From Candidatus Bathycorpusculum soli (GTDB taxonomy: Archaea > Thermoproteota > Bathyarchaeia > Bathyarchaeales > Bathycorpusculaceae): 34,860 bases of DNA. The position numbers were made by a program, and so were the translations under genes. The notes below the pieces were generated by a model. That model saw only the letters and a list, made by a program, of their open reading frames with translations. It did not search any database and had not been told where the DNA came from. Positions within the stretch are counted from its first letter, which is position 1. Each line of letters starts with the position of its first letter. The stretch spans positions 1 to 34,860 of the forward strand of contig JAITMO010000107.1 in the NCBI GenBank assembly GCA_031277345.1. The letters run 5' to 3'. Shown one piece after another: positions 8,834 to 16,794 of the stretch.

Positions 8834-9274
8834 TTATTTATTGTGAATTTCGGCTTTTTTTAATTTTATTTCCAACACGCCATTCTTGAAAGTTGTGTGG
8901 ATATCGCTGGGTATGACTACCTTCGGCAAATTTAAACTTTTATAGAATCTGCGTTCTTTTGATTTTGCAGACAGCGTAATTTTCTGATCTTTCACATTTA
9001 TCTTAAAGGATTCCTTATTAAATCCTGCGATGTCTGCAACAATAGTTATCCAATTATTCTCTTGGAAAATATCGATTAAAGGTTTAAGGTCACTAAATTT
9101 GCGCTTACTATAGCCTTTTGGAACCCTAAAGCTTGGGCTATAACGTGTGTTTTTAGCAGGTTTAAGAGTATCTATACGCATTGACTTGGACGCGCTTTTA
9201 ACACCCAAACCAGCATCATCGCCAAGGTCTGACCATTTACGATGTTTAATACTTCTACGCCACTTTGCACTCAT
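8834..9274 (-). CDS. Small heat-shock protein (Hsp20/alpha-crystallin) with a basic N-terminal extension
   Basis: Small heat-shock proteins are ATP-independent holdases. The alpha-crystallin domain occupies roughly residues 65-142: ITIVADIAGFNKESFKINVK, a short SAKSKERRFYKSLNLP loop, and the hallmark end FKNGVLEIKLKK. The C-terminal I-X-I anchor common in oligomeric family members is not evident. The first 60 residues are unusually basic (WRRSIKHRKW, PKGYSKRKF), unlike the hydrophobic N-terminus of most sHsps, so contact with RNA or ribosomes is conceivable (inference). It is the first gene of the hsp20-L15-secY transcript and has its own TATA box. A downstream ATG at residue 32 could be a shorter start. 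Confidence 0.85.
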   Translation of the reverse strand: MSAKWRRSIKHRKWSDLGDDAGLGVKSASKSMRIDTLKPAKNTRYSPSFRVPKGYSKRKFSDLKPLIDIFQENNWITIVADIAGFNKESFKINVKDQKITLSAKSKERRFYKSLNLPKVVIPSDIHTTFKNGVLEIKLKKAEIHNK

Positions 9275-9309
9275 TATTACCCATCCAAATACTTATCGCA
9301 TCTCATTTT

Positions 9310-9329
9310 CGATATTATAAAAGATATCG
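9310..9329 (-). promoter_or_regulatory. Promoter of hsp20-L15-secY with an inverted repeat over the TATA box
   Basis: On the minus strand TTTTATAATATC (9311-9322) is a good TATA match about 40 nt before the hsp20 ATG at 9274. It lies within the imperfect palindrome CGATAT-N8-ATATCG (9310-9315 and 9324-9329). Such an arrangement is what a repressor operator overlapping TBP binding would look like; the regulator is not known. Confidence 0.55.
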
Positions 9330-9663
9330 CAGTCTAAAGCACAAAAAAATACTTACAACATAAAGAGGAAAATAATCATAAAAACGGAAAAAATGACACA
9401 CAAACATGCAGACCTACAAAAATTTTCACGTTAAATGGTCAACATCAACTATAATTGCACAATTAACCCTAAAACAAAAAATATAATTCAAAAAAACCAT
9501 GTATCCATGATTAACGTACACGTTCGTATTAGTCTTTTTTATATCAACAAACAGAACATTTCAGTTAACAAAAATTGATGCATTTAACATCTTGTATACC
9601 TGTAACGTTCAAACAGATAAGAAAAAAACATTCTTCAAAACTTGTATATTAATTATGAATACA
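9330..9663. other. Gene-free spacer between the L30 operon end and the hsp20 promoter
   Basis: This A+T-rich stretch interrupts the usually continuous L30-L15 order. I find no ORF, tRNA or clear repeat in it. Confidence 0.4.
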
Positions 9664-9681
9664 TGGAAAAAATAAAAATTA
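9664..9681 (-). terminator. T-rich tract after L30, likely terminator of the main ribosomal operon
   Basis: Minus-strand sequence about 35-50 nt past the L30 stop reads AATTTTTATTTTTTCC, matching the oligo-T terminators of archaea. It is consistent with hsp20-L15-secY forming a separate transcript. Confidence 0.4.
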
Positions 9682-9715
9682 AGGGGAATGTAAAGTAGGA
9701 ACGCTTATCAGGTGA

Positions 9716-10204
9716 TTAAATCATGCGTTTAACTAGATCGTTTATAGCTTCGCCACGATATCCTGATTCTCCACCAGCTTTGAAAGACTTTTTAACATTG
9801 CCTTTGAAACCTTTTTTTGGCGGGTGTAATTTGAATACCGGTATCATAAAAGGTAGTTTACCATGTTCTGCTTTGCCAGACATTATTGCATCGGCTAGAT
9901 CTTCAAAAGACTTGCATCCAAGTTTTTCAAGGTATTCTGCGGTTAGCTTTTTGTTACCAGATAAACGAGCTCTTTTTTCAAGCATTGTAGTTATAGTTTC
10001 TTTTGTAACCTCACCCCATGTAACATAATTATTTACTACTTGGAGCATACCTTTGTAGGATGGCCTATCATCAATAAGAATAGCGTGATTAGTATGGTCT
10101 AAACGTAATAGTGTTAATGTCTCACGTGTATCTCTTTGTGCGCTGATTGTTCCACGAATTCGAACCACTGCTATTTGTTTTGTTACTTCTTGTTGTTGTG
10201 CCAT
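9716..10204 (-). CDS. rpl30: 50S ribosomal protein L30 (uL30)
   Basis: The 162-residue protein has the long archaeal/eukaryotic L30 (L7-like) form. The core is VVRIRGTISAQRDTRETLTL, then LDHTNHAILID, YKGMLQVVNNYVTWGEV and a C-terminal F-K-L-H-P-P-K-K-G-F segment followed by a basic tail. It is the last gene of the long ribosomal transcript, starting 1 nt after the S5 stop. L15 is not next, as it would normally be; a gap with a T-rich tract and a new promoter follows. Confidence 0.95.
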   Translation of the reverse strand: MAQQQEVTKQIAVVRIRGTISAQRDTRETLTLLRLDHTNHAILIDDRPSYKGMLQVVNNYVTWGEVTKETITTMLEKRARLSGNKKLTAEYLEKLGCKSFEDLADAIMSGKAEHGKLPFMIPVFKLHPPKKGFKGNVKKSFKAGGESGYRGEAINDLVKRMI

Positions 10205-10205
10205 T

Positions 10206-10862
10206 TTACTTCACCCAATCGGCTTGAGTAATCAAGTTATATGTTTTACGTAAACCATCAAAGATTGCATATGCATACGAAGGAACTGTTCTTGTTGAAC
10301 CAAAGCTTCTCATCCATAGGTCTTTAACACCGGCTAAGCCAAATATTGTCTTTGCAACTTCACTTGAAACAAGACCTAAACCTCTTGGACCTGGAAGGAT
10401 AACAACACGGACACCACCACATTTACCTTCAACTTGGAAGGGAACAGAGTGAGGTTGACCACAATTACATTCCCAACTACCACAGCCACGTTTTACTGGA
10501 ACGATATTTAATCGTGCATTTGCAGCAGCTTTTTCAATTGCGTTGCGAACTTGGCTGGCTTTTCCGTTACCTATGCCAATGTATCCATCTCTGTTGCCAA
10601 CGGCAACAATTGCTTTGAAACGCGAGTTTTCACCAGCATCAGTTTGCTTCTGAACTAAGTTAACGTTTATAACCTCTTCCTGTATGTCTGGAAGCAGGGA
10701 ATCAACAATTTGTGGTTCAGAAATTTTTATGCCACTAAGGAATAGGTCTTCCATTGTGGTAATTTTGCCTTCTTGTATCATCTTACCGAGCCGGGTTTTT
10801 GGAACCCACGCTTCAAGATTGGACGTACGTCTATCGCGATCTTCTCGTTGTTGTCTACTCAT
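10206..10862 (-). CDS. rps5: 30S ribosomal protein S5 (uS5)
   Basis: This small-subunit protein is involved in mRNA entry and decoding accuracy. The 218-residue archaeal form shows an N-terminal basic region (EDRDRRTSNLEAWVPKTRLG), the double-stranded RNA-binding-like domain RFKAIVAVGNRDGYIGIGNG, and the C-terminal domain GPRGLGLVSSEVAKTIFGLA. An NCGQPHSVPF segment in the middle is typical of archaeal S5. Its ATG overlaps the L18 stop by 4 nt, indicating coupled translation. Confidence 0.96.
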   Translation of the reverse strand: MSRQQREDRDRRTSNLEAWVPKTRLGKMIQEGKITTMEDLFLSGIKISEPQIVDSLLPDIQEEVINVNLVQKQTDAGENSRFKAIVAVGNRDGYIGIGNGKASQVRNAIEKAAANARLNIVPVKRGCGSWECNCGQPHSVPFQVEGKCGGVRVVILPGPRGLGLVSSEVAKTIFGLAGVKDLWMRSFGSTRTVPSYAYAIFDGLRKTYNLITQADWVK

Positions 10863-11464
10863 TCTTTCTTTTCACCCTTAAATGACGCAATCATATCAGC
10901 TTTAACTTGTGCAAAGTGTTCGGGTAACTTTTCAGGGGCAATACCTGCTTTAATGTATGTGGCAAACTTTTGATGGTATTCATCAGAGTCAGCACCAAGT
11001 TTTTTTGCATACTTTGCAACTTGCTCACCTTTTATACGTTCTTTAACCAGTTTGTCTTCACTAAAAGGAACATCAATACCTGCATCAACAACACCACTTA
11101 GCATAGCAAAAATTCTTGCACCTTTAGTGGGAGAAACAAGACCAGCATCTAAAATGGCTTCTTTAACACCACCGTGTTTTTTAGCTTTTAAACCACAAAG
11201 CAGTCCAGTTAAGTATGCAGCAGGAATGTTGCCTGTTGGAGCTTTCCAACCAAATTGTTTACTTAATTCGTTACTGTTTGCAGCTACTAGAACAAAATCG
11301 CCTTCGGGTTTTGCTCGAATGATCTGCACAGTAGCATTCTTTAATGAACCTCTAGTTACTAGACGAAGTTTACCAGAAATAACCAGGTTTTTACGAGCTT
11401 GGTAGTCAGTTTTACCTTCGCGTCTACGTCTTAATTGCACACGATAATTTGCATTTCTTGCCAT
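10859..11464 (-). CDS. rpl18: 50S ribosomal protein L18 (uL18)
   Basis: This is a 5S rRNA-binding large-subunit protein. The 201-residue sequence opens with NANYRVQLRRRREGKTDYQ and has the core LVTRGSLKNATVQIIRAKPEGD and YLTGLLCGLKAKK. The segment AILDAGLVSPTKGARIFAML follows; the GARIFA motif is characteristic of archaeal and eukaryotic L18 (L5 in eukaryotes). The gene begins 1 nt after L19e and overlaps S5 by 4 nt. Confidence 0.96.
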   Translation of the reverse strand: MARNANYRVQLRRRREGKTDYQARKNLVISGKLRLVTRGSLKNATVQIIRAKPEGDFVLVAANSNELSKQFGWKAPTGNIPAAYLTGLLCGLKAKKHGGVKEAILDAGLVSPTKGARIFAMLSGVVDAGIDVPFSEDKLVKERIKGEQVAKYAKKLGADSDEYHQKFATYIKAGIAPEKLPEHFAQVKADMIASFKGEKKE

Positions 11465-11465
11465 C

Positions 11466-11921
11466 TTAACGTTTCCTCCATAGATCTTTTGCTTTCAGAT
11501 AACGCTCTAGTTCAGCAACAGATCCAAACCGACCACTTCCAGCCATACGATAAAATTCAGTAGAGGTTTCTTCAGTGATTGTTCGATTTGCTTTAAGCTC
11601 GCGTAGCTTCCGGCGTAATGAACGAATTTTAATCATCCAAGTTTCTTTTTTGGTTACATTAGCTTTTGGTGAGCCAGTGTAGCTGCCGGGACCTTGACGT
11701 CTACCTTTACGTTTCTTTTCACGAATAATCTTTGCTCTGGAGCGACTAACACCTTTTTCAGGTAATGAAACAATAACTTTTTCACAAATCAATTTTTTGA
11801 TTTCTTCACGTGTAATAGCACCTTCAACATCGCTAACACGTTCAGGGTTAATCCAAACACGGTTTTCGCCAGTTTTAAGAATAGCTGAAGCAAGGCGCCT
11901 TTGACTTGATAGATTGGTCAT
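11466..11921 (-). CDS. rpl19e: 50S ribosomal protein L19e (eL19)
   Basis: L19e occurs only in archaea and eukaryotes, so it is strong evidence for the domain of life here. The 151-residue protein has LSSQRRLASAILKTGENRVWINP at its N-terminus, then a very basic helix around KIIREKKRKGRRQGPGSYTG and the C-terminal helix MIKIRSLRRKLRELK. It overlaps the L32e stop by one base and is followed closely by L18. Confidence 0.96.
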   Translation of the reverse strand: MTNLSSQRRLASAILKTGENRVWINPERVSDVEGAITREEIKKLICEKVIVSLPEKGVSRSRAKIIREKKRKGRRQGPGSYTGSPKANVTKKETWMIKIRSLRRKLRELKANRTITEETSTEFYRMAGSGRFGSVAELERYLKAKDLWRKR

Positions 11922-12469
11922 TATTTCTTCTTCTCCTTAGACTTTGATTTTTTATCTTTTTCTTTGCCCTTTTTATCTTTGTCTTTTGTCTTTTTTGATT
12001 TTTTTTCGGCTTTCTCTTTTTCTTTTTGCTCAGCATCTGTAGTTTGTGTGTTTTTAACTTCTGCTACTACAGACTCAACAATTGGATTGAGAACTTTTAT
12101 CTGTAATTTTTCAGCTTCAGCAATTATAAGAGCACGTTTTCTTTTGCCAACTGTATGGGCTATACGAATAGCTTGAGTAGTAGGATCAACTGTTGTTACG
12201 GCGTCAATATTGCTGACAATAAATTCTCTATAGCCTGATGGATGTAAGCCACGAGCAAATTTTGGGCCTTTGTAGCCAGTACTAGGACTTGCAGGCCAGC
12301 CTTTAACTTTTTGGCGAACTTTATTATCTAAGCCTCGTGGTCTTCGCCAGCTTTCGCTAAACTTTGTGTCGCGCCAACTTTCTTGTCTAAGAAAAGCAGG
12401 TTTTTTGTTTCGCGCACGAGTTCTTGTTTGAAGAGCTTCACGTTGTAATTGTGGTTTCTTTTCAGTCAT
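11921..12469 (-). CDS. rpl32e: 50S ribosomal protein L32e (eL32) with a lysine-rich C-terminal tail
   Basis: The conserved eL32 core spans about residues 20-125, with FLRQESWRDTKFSESWRRP, PSTGYKGPKFARGLHPSGY and AEKLQIKVLNP. The last 35 or so residues are almost entirely K, E, D and S (KKTKDKDKKGKEKDKKSKS), an extension not needed for the fold. This tail may contact rRNA or may be low-complexity expansion. The ATG overlaps the L6 stop. Confidence 0.95.
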   Translation of the reverse strand: MTEKKPQLQREALQTRTRARNKKPAFLRQESWRDTKFSESWRRPRGLDNKVRQKVKGWPASPSTGYKGPKFARGLHPSGYREFIVSNIDAVTTVDPTTQAIRIAHTVGKRKRALIIAEAEKLQIKVLNPIVESVVAEVKNTQTTDAEQKEKEKAEKKSKKTKDKDKKGKEKDKKSKSKEKKK

Positions 12470-13014
12470 TATGCCATACCCTCATTTCTTTCGTAAACGT
12501 ATAAACCATCAAGAAAAACACGTACATCTTTACCTCTAACACGTGTAGCTTGCTCAATATTTGCAGCTGTTTGACTTACATGTTCTAGATTTATACCTGA
12601 GACTATGATATCATCAGGTTCAAGCTTAATTTTAACATCACCTACGATTTTAACGCGTCTTGCTTGTCTTTCACCGGTAAAGTTTTCAATTAAAACACTT
12701 TTTTCTTCGACTTTTACAGTTATTGGAAAGTGTGAGAACACAATCTTTAGCTTGTATGTATAACCTTTAGTCACACCAGTTATCATGTTTTGGATATGGG
12801 AGTATATTGTACCAACAAGGGCAGATTCTTTTTTACGAGGCCATTTTGCTGAAATGCGAACAGTTTGCTCGTTAGCTTCAATGGAAATTGGAGCAAAAGA
12901 AAAATCTCGAATTAGAGAACCTTTCTCGCCTGATACACTTACTTTTTTACCCTGTAAACTAATAGTTACAGCCTCAGGAACTTGTATGGTTCTAGATATT
13001 TCTGAAAGTCGCAT
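12469..13014 (-). CDS. rpl6: 50S ribosomal protein L6 (uL6)
   Basis: L6 lies near the GTPase centre of the large subunit. It shows the two repeated alpha/beta domains, with AVTISLQGKKVSVSGEKGSL in the first and ERQARRVKIVGDVKIKLEPD in the second, and HVSQTAANIEQATRVRGKDV near the end. I start at ATG 13014 because AGGTG lies 6 nt upstream; the in-frame GTG at 13023 would be inside that ribosome-binding site. It follows S8 closely and overlaps the L32e start. Confidence 0.95.
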   Translation of the reverse strand: MRLSEISRTIQVPEAVTISLQGKKVSVSGEKGSLIRDFSFAPISIEANEQTVRISAKWPRKKESALVGTIYSHIQNMITGVTKGYTYKLKIVFSHFPITVKVEEKSVLIENFTGERQARRVKIVGDVKIKLEPDDIIVSGINLEHVSQTAANIEQATRVRGKDVRVFLDGLYVYERNEGMA

Positions 13015-13024
13015 AAAAAACACC

Positions 13025-13408
13025 TTAATACACGAAGGCTAACAGCCTTCCTCCTATGTTCTTTTGTTCAGCATCCTTATGTGCAATAACGCCTTTAGAC
13101 GTTGAAACAACCATTAACCCTACATCTCTCGAAGGGAGAAACTTCTTTTCCCATTCTTCAAATTCACCAACCTTTGATGGAAACCGTGGTTTAATTGCGC
13201 CACATTTGTTGATTCTGCCTAATAATTGAACTTTAAATTTGCCTAGACGCCCATCATCAATGAATTCGAATTCACCTATGTAACCATTAAGTTGCATTAT
13301 ACGTAAAACGCGACCTAACAGTTTAGAGGCTGGGCTAATGATGCATTCACGTTTATTGCGCATCTCGTTGTTAATTATTGTTATTAATCCATTTGTTAAA
13401 GTATCCAT
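13025..13408 (-). CDS. rps8: 30S ribosomal protein S8 (uS8)
   Basis: S8 binds the central domain of 16S rRNA. The 127-residue archaeal form begins MDTLTNGLITIINNEMRNKR and has the LLGRVLRIMQLNGYIGEFEF helix-turn. It ends with VGLMVVSTSKGVIAHKDA followed by GGRLLAFVY, the expected C-terminus. It lies between S14 and L6, the normal spc order. Confidence 0.96.
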   Translation of the reverse strand: MDTLTNGLITIINNEMRNKRECIISPASKLLGRVLRIMQLNGYIGEFEFIDDGRLGKFKVQLLGRINKCGAIKPRFPSKVGEFEEWEKKFLPSRDVGLMVVSTSKGVIAHKDAEQKNIGGRLLAFVY

Positions 13409-13419
13409 TGCCCTAGCTC

Positions 13420-13584
13420 CTATTCATATTTTTTAAAGCCTATTTTTGGTGCGGCTTCTCTAAAACATTGTCTACATAAATGTAAATCGTAACGTCGAAT
13501 TACTGGACCGTGAGCACCGCACCTAACGCATGATCGTGAGCCCTTGCCATGTTTTAGTTCTTTTTTAATTTGCTGTTTTCCCAT
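13420..13584 (-). CDS. rps14: 30S ribosomal protein S14, zinc-binding type (uS14)
   Basis: This 54-residue gene is easily missed because of its size. The translation begins [19 protein letters not shown]. It carries the zinc motif CVRC-X14-CRQC (Cys19, Cys22, Cys37 and Cys40) and ends [13 protein letters not shown], which is the archaeal S14 pattern. It occupies its canonical place between L5 and S8, 17 nt downstream of the L5 stop and 11 nt upstream of S8. Confidence 0.95.
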   Translation of the reverse strand: MGKQQIKKELKHGKGSRSCVRCGAHGPVIRRYDLHLCRQCFREAAPKIGFKKYE

Positions 13585-13601
13585 ACATTCACACTTCCAT
13601 T

Positions 13602-14138
13602 TTAGACTATTTCGGCTCCTAAAGTTTGTCTCACATATTCAATGGACTCTTCAGGTGTAAGCAAATGTTTCTTGCCGACGTATTTTGTTTGCTTTCGACG
13701 AGTTTTCACACGTTGACCTGGACGATTAACTGAAACACAGACATCCATACCAAATATACCAATATCAGGATCATATTTTACACCTTGAATGTCAATGTGT
13801 TCCTTTAAACCAAATGCAAAGTTCCCAATTTCGTCAAATGAACGTGCAGATAGTTTGTTATCAACAACTGGAAGTACTTTCTTTAAGAAGTCTATACCTT
13901 TTTCTCGACGTAAAGTTACAACACAAGCGATTGGTTCACCTTGTCTGATACCCCAGTCTCTGATACTTTTCTTTGCTTTTGCTTTGTAAGGTGTTTGACC
14001 TGAAATTTCTTCGAGCACACGTGTAGCCTTTTCAAGTGGCTCACCTGATTTACCAATGTTTAGGTTAACAACTACTTTTTCGATGCGTGGTTGCATCATC
14101 TTATGCTCAGTCCGCTTATTTTGAGTCTCTTCAGACAA
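13602..14138 (-). CDS. rpl5: 50S ribosomal protein L5 (uL5)
   Basis: L5 binds 5S rRNA. The 178-residue protein has [39 protein letters not shown], the central [21 protein letters not shown] and [13 protein letters not shown] near the end, matching archaeal L5. Translation appears to start at a TTG (14138) with GGAGG 9 nt upstream, overlapping the S4e stop by 8 nt. An ATG-initiated shorter form would lose the N-terminal 13 residues. Confidence 0.95.
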   Translation of the reverse strand: MSEETQNKRTEHKMMQPRIEKVVVNLNIGKSGEPLEKATRVLEEISGQTPYKAKAKKSIRDWGIRQGEPIACVVTLRREKGIDFLKKVLPVVDNKLSARSFDEIGNFAFGLKEHIDIQGVKYDPDIGIFGMDVCVSVNRPGQRVKTRRKQTKYVGKKHLLTPEESIEYVRQTLGAEIV

Positions 14139-14901
14139 CTGCGTTTTCCTCCGATTCTATTACTACTTTTGGTTCCTCTTTATCAACTATGGAAAAGATA
14201 AAGTCCAAAATAGTTTGGCAACGTACGCCTTTGTTATCTTCAACAATAACTAGTGCTTGGCGACGTTTTTTAGCTTCAGTTTTTTCTATTTCAACTATTT
14301 TTCCTTGAACACCAATGTTTTTACCACCAGTGATAATTGCAGTGTTACCTTCTTTTGTTACAAGTTTTTCAACAACTTCACCAGTTGCAATGTTTATTTT
14401 AAGAATATCGAATGTTTCATATGTTACTTCAACAGGATTTTTTGGATCGGCAACTTTGATTAGCATGTTTGTGCCATCGTGAAGTGCAATTTGTACACCA
14501 ATAGTAGTTGTAGTTTTGTTTTCTACACGAGAAAGTTTGTATTTTGCATCTTCCGAGCTAATAGGCGATAGGAATAGACCTTTGTGTGAAGGTATAACAC
14601 GGTAATTCCTGTTTGTGTCAGGCATTGAGACGACATCCATTAAACCAATGGGGAAATCGTCTTTTTTACGGACTATACCGTTTACTTGAACTTTGCCTCC
14701 TGAGAGGATGAGTTTTCCTTCTTTTCTGGTACACGCAATACCTAACACATCTCGGAGTACAAGTGTCATTGGTAAACACGTTTGTTGTGAGTGTGGACCG
14801 GATGCAGGTTTAACTACCCATGGTGATTCTTTTCTGTGAATAGGCCAGTATTTTGGTGCTGGCTTTCGTTTCAGCCTTGCTGTTTTTCCTTTTTTACCCA
14901 A
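14131..14901 (-). CDS. rps4e: 30S ribosomal protein S4e (eS4)
   Basis: S4e is an archaeal/eukaryotic protein absent from bacteria. The 256-residue sequence contains the basic N-terminus (LKRKPAPKYWPIHRKESPWV), an S4-like RNA-binding domain with GKVQVNGIVRKKDDFPIGLMD, and a KOW segment (TGGKNIGVQGKIVEIEKTEA). It follows L24 after 2 nt. The last 25 residues form an acidic tail somewhat longer than the core needs. Confidence 0.96.
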   Translation of the reverse strand: MGKKGKTARLKRKPAPKYWPIHRKESPWVVKPASGPHSQQTCLPMTLVLRDVLGIACTRKEGKLILSGGKVQVNGIVRKKDDFPIGLMDVVSMPDTNRNYRVIPSHKGLFLSPISSEDAKYKLSRVENKTTTTIGVQIALHDGTNMLIKVADPKNPVEVTYETFDILKINIATGEVVEKLVTKEGNTAIITGGKNIGVQGKIVEIEKTEAKKRRQALVIVEDNKGVRCQTILDFIFSIVDKEEPKVVIESEENAVV

Positions 14902-14903
14902 AT

Positions 14904-15464
14904 TTATTGTCCTCCTTCTTCTGTTTTAGAGGTTTCTGGTTTAGCACTAGGCTTAGATTCAGCGGTTTTGTTTATCGCTGTTCTTTTAACTGCTGCTTGT
15001 GAGTATTTGACTTTCTCTGTTACAAAGATTTTTGGTTTACGCTTTGTTTTAATGGTCACTGTAGGTTTTTGTGTTGGTTTTGGAGCAGTTTCTTTTTCTA
15101 GTGGTTTTTTTCGTTCGATAACCGCTTTACGTTTTTTATCATTGAGGTTAAGAGTCTTAATCATAACCTTGGAAGGATGTACTGAGAGAAAAATGTTGGT
15201 GCCATCAACTTTTTCGCGTGTTAAGCCTTCAACGTAAATTCGATAATTTTTTCTGTCAACGCGAGAAATTTTGCCTTCAAAGCCTTTGTTATCGCCACGT
15301 TGAATGCAAATAGTATCACCTTTCCGTACTGGAAGGGTCTTTGCGCCTTGTTTTTCAGCTTGTTCTTTTACTATTGGAGCAGCCATTAATTTGTGGCGTC
15401 TGTGAGCTGGGGCGTTATAGAGACGTTTTCGTTGTTTACGAGGATTTTTAACTTTTATTTGCAT
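14904..15464 (-). CDS. rpl24: 50S ribosomal protein L24 (uL24) with a long basic C-terminal tail
   Basis: L24 nucleates large-subunit assembly. The conserved part is NPRKQRKRLYNAPAHRRHKL, then the KOW motif in VRKGDTICIQRGDNKGFEGK and VEGLTREKVDGTN, ending near residue 110. About 75 more residues follow, rich in K, T, P and E, including KPTQKPTVTIKTKRKPK; these exceed the usual archaeal length. I start at ATG 15464 (MQIKVKNP), 13 nt past the L14 stop. A longer frame reaching 15539 would run into the L14 coding region without homology. Confidence 0.93.
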   Translation of the reverse strand: MQIKVKNPRKQRKRLYNAPAHRRHKLMAAPIVKEQAEKQGAKTLPVRKGDTICIQRGDNKGFEGKISRVDRKNYRIYVEGLTREKVDGTNIFLSVHPSKVMIKTLNLNDKKRKAVIERKKPLEKETAPKPTQKPTVTIKTKRKPKIFVTEKVKYSQAAVKRTAINKTAESKPSAKPETSKTEEGGQ

Positions 15465-15477
15465 ATACTTTCTATCC

Positions 15478-15915
15478 TTACACAATTGTGCTTGAAGCAC
15501 TGGCGACTCTTGGCCATCTTTCTGCTGCTTCTCTTGCAACTGGCCCTCTGATTTCGGAGCCTTTCATTTCACCTTCAGGTGTGATAATTACTGCTGCGTT
15601 ATCTTCAAATTGTACCCAAACACCGTCAACTCTACGGAATGGTCTTCTTTGACGTACTATAACGGCTTGGAAGATTTTTGTACGCATATCTGGTGCGCCT
15701 TGGCGAACTGAGACTGTTACTTTGTCACCTACGGCTGCTGATGGGTATCGTCTTAGACGTCCCTTGTAGCCCATGGCTTGGATTAAACGGAGAACTCTTG
15801 CACCGGTGTTATCGGTACATCGTAATTCGGATCCTGCTACTAAGCCACGGCTGATTTTTTGTCCTTGTGTGGATGCGCCTTTTGCACTAAATCCTTTGCC
15901 TTTTGATGTGGACAT
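15478..15915 (-). CDS. rpl14: 50S ribosomal protein L14 (uL14)
   Basis: L14 is a large-subunit interface protein. The 145-residue archaeal version has SRGLVAGSELRCTDNTGARV, the segment GYKGRLRRYPSAAVGDKVTV, and VWVQFEDNAAVIITPEGEMK with GSEIRGPVAREAAERWPR near the end. The glycine/serine-rich N-terminal 20 residues match archaeal forms. Its start shares a base with the S17 stop region, so the genes are tightly coupled. Confidence 0.97.
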   Translation of the reverse strand: MSTSKGKGFSAKGASTQGQKISRGLVAGSELRCTDNTGARVLRLIQAMGYKGRLRRYPSAAVGDKVTVSVRQGAPDMRTKIFQAVIVRQRRPFRRVDGVWVQFEDNAAVIITPEGEMKGSEIRGPVAREAAERWPRVASASSTIV

Positions 15916-16235
15916 TACTTTTTATCTCCTAATTTTTCAACAACTACGAAAGAGACTGTTTTGCTGATTGGTCTGCATTCAGCAATTCTTACGCTGTCGC
16001 CTTCTTTAACGTCAATGCATGGTGGATTGTGTGATGCAATATGACCGTGTCGTCTTTCGTATCTTGAGAATTTTGATGAGAATTGCATGAATTCTCTGTC
16101 AACTATTACTGTTTTGTCCATTTTTGCGGAAACAACTATGCCTTCGAGAACGCGTCCTCTTATGGCAAGTTCGCCGTGGAATGGACAATTATGGTCATCG
16201 CATGTTTTTTTGGGTTGTTTGAATGTAAGAGACAT
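15915..16235 (-). CDS. rps17: 30S ribosomal protein S17 (uS17)
   Basis: S17 is an OB-fold protein binding 16S rRNA. Conserved parts are CDDHNCPFHGELAIRGRVLE, VVSAKMDKTVIVDREF, and RRHGHIASHNPPCIDVKEGD with ECRPISKTVSFVVVE at the end, all typical of archaeal S17. The start at 16235 is preferred over ATG 16241 because GAGGT lies 7 nt upstream, and the ATG overlaps the Rpp29 stop as TAATG. Confidence 0.96.
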   Translation of the reverse strand: MSLTFKQPKKTCDDHNCPFHGELAIRGRVLEGIVVSAKMDKTVIVDREFMQFSSKFSRYERRHGHIASHNPPCIDVKEGDSVRIAECRPISKTVSFVVVEKLGDKK

Positions 16236-16516
16236 TACCATAACCTCTTAATGCTTTTTTTTAGTCTATCCTCTGGTCTTCCAATCAAAAGTTTACCATC
16301 AATTTCAACGATTGTACCATCATTGAATGTAAAGTTGAAAACTGCAGAGTCTTTGATTATGCTTTTAAGTTTGTCTTCACTGTTTATAGTGAAAGTGTTT
16401 TTTGTTTCCCCGATAACTCTGCCACTTAATCCAAGATAGCCAGAATGGTTACTTTGAGCGACTTGAGCTGCCGTGCCGATAAACTCGTATCGGATGATGT
16501 CTGGGGTAACTTTCAT
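16235..16516 (-). CDS. rnp1: RNase P protein component 1 (Rpp29/Pop4)
   Basis: This subunit assists the RNase P RNA in cutting 5' leaders from pre-tRNA. The 93-residue protein has the Sm-like barrel signature: RYEFIGTAAQVAQSNHSGYL, GLSGRVIGETKNTFTI, then a strand with VFNFTFNDGTIVEIDGKLLI and the closing GRPEDRLKKSIKRLW. Its location between L29 and S17 is the standard archaeal arrangement. It shares start and stop bases with both neighbours. Confidence 0.94.
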   Translation of the reverse strand: MKVTPDIIRYEFIGTAAQVAQSNHSGYLGLSGRVIGETKNTFTINSEDKLKSIIKDSAVFNFTFNDGTIVEIDGKLLIGRPEDRLKKSIKRLW

Positions 16517-16794
16517 TAATTTTGTTTCTCCTTTGGAGTTTTCACCTGAGACTGTTTGCTGTCAGCTTTTTCTTTTTTTGCTGGAGTCCTAAGGTTAAGT
16601 TTCACTTCATTCTCGATTGTGAGAATTTGAGCGATGGTTTTGCGTAATTGTCTTACGCGAGTTGAGTTTTCTACAGCACCACCTGCACGGATCATGGTTC
16701 TCATGCGTGCAAGCTCAGTGCGTAATTCAGATAGTTTTTTTGTCCGTTCTTCACTAGACATGTTTATTATTTCTTGTAGACGCATAATAGCCAT
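16516..16794 (-). CDS. rpl29: 50S ribosomal protein L29 (uL29) with a charged C-terminal extension
   Basis: L29 lies at the peptide exit tunnel and binds signal recognition particle and other ribosome-associated factors. The core is two helices (MRLQEIINMSSEERTKKLSE, LRTELARMRTMIRAGG, ENSTRVRQLRKTIAQILTI). About 20 further residues rich in K, Q and P (TPAKKEKADSKQSQVKTPKE) extend past the usual archaeal end. The ATG at 16794 overlaps the S3 stop as TAATG; a second ATG three codons on is possible. Confidence 0.94.
   Translation of the reverse strand: MAIMRLQEIINMSSEERTKKLSELRTELARMRTMIRAGGAVENSTRVRQLRKTIAQILTIENEVKLNLRTPAKKEKADSKQSQVKTPKEKQN

Noticed and set aside
15465-15539. Longer L24 start giving 25 extra residues
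   Set aside because: The extra part lies inside the L14 gene, matches no L24, and a good start exists at 15464.
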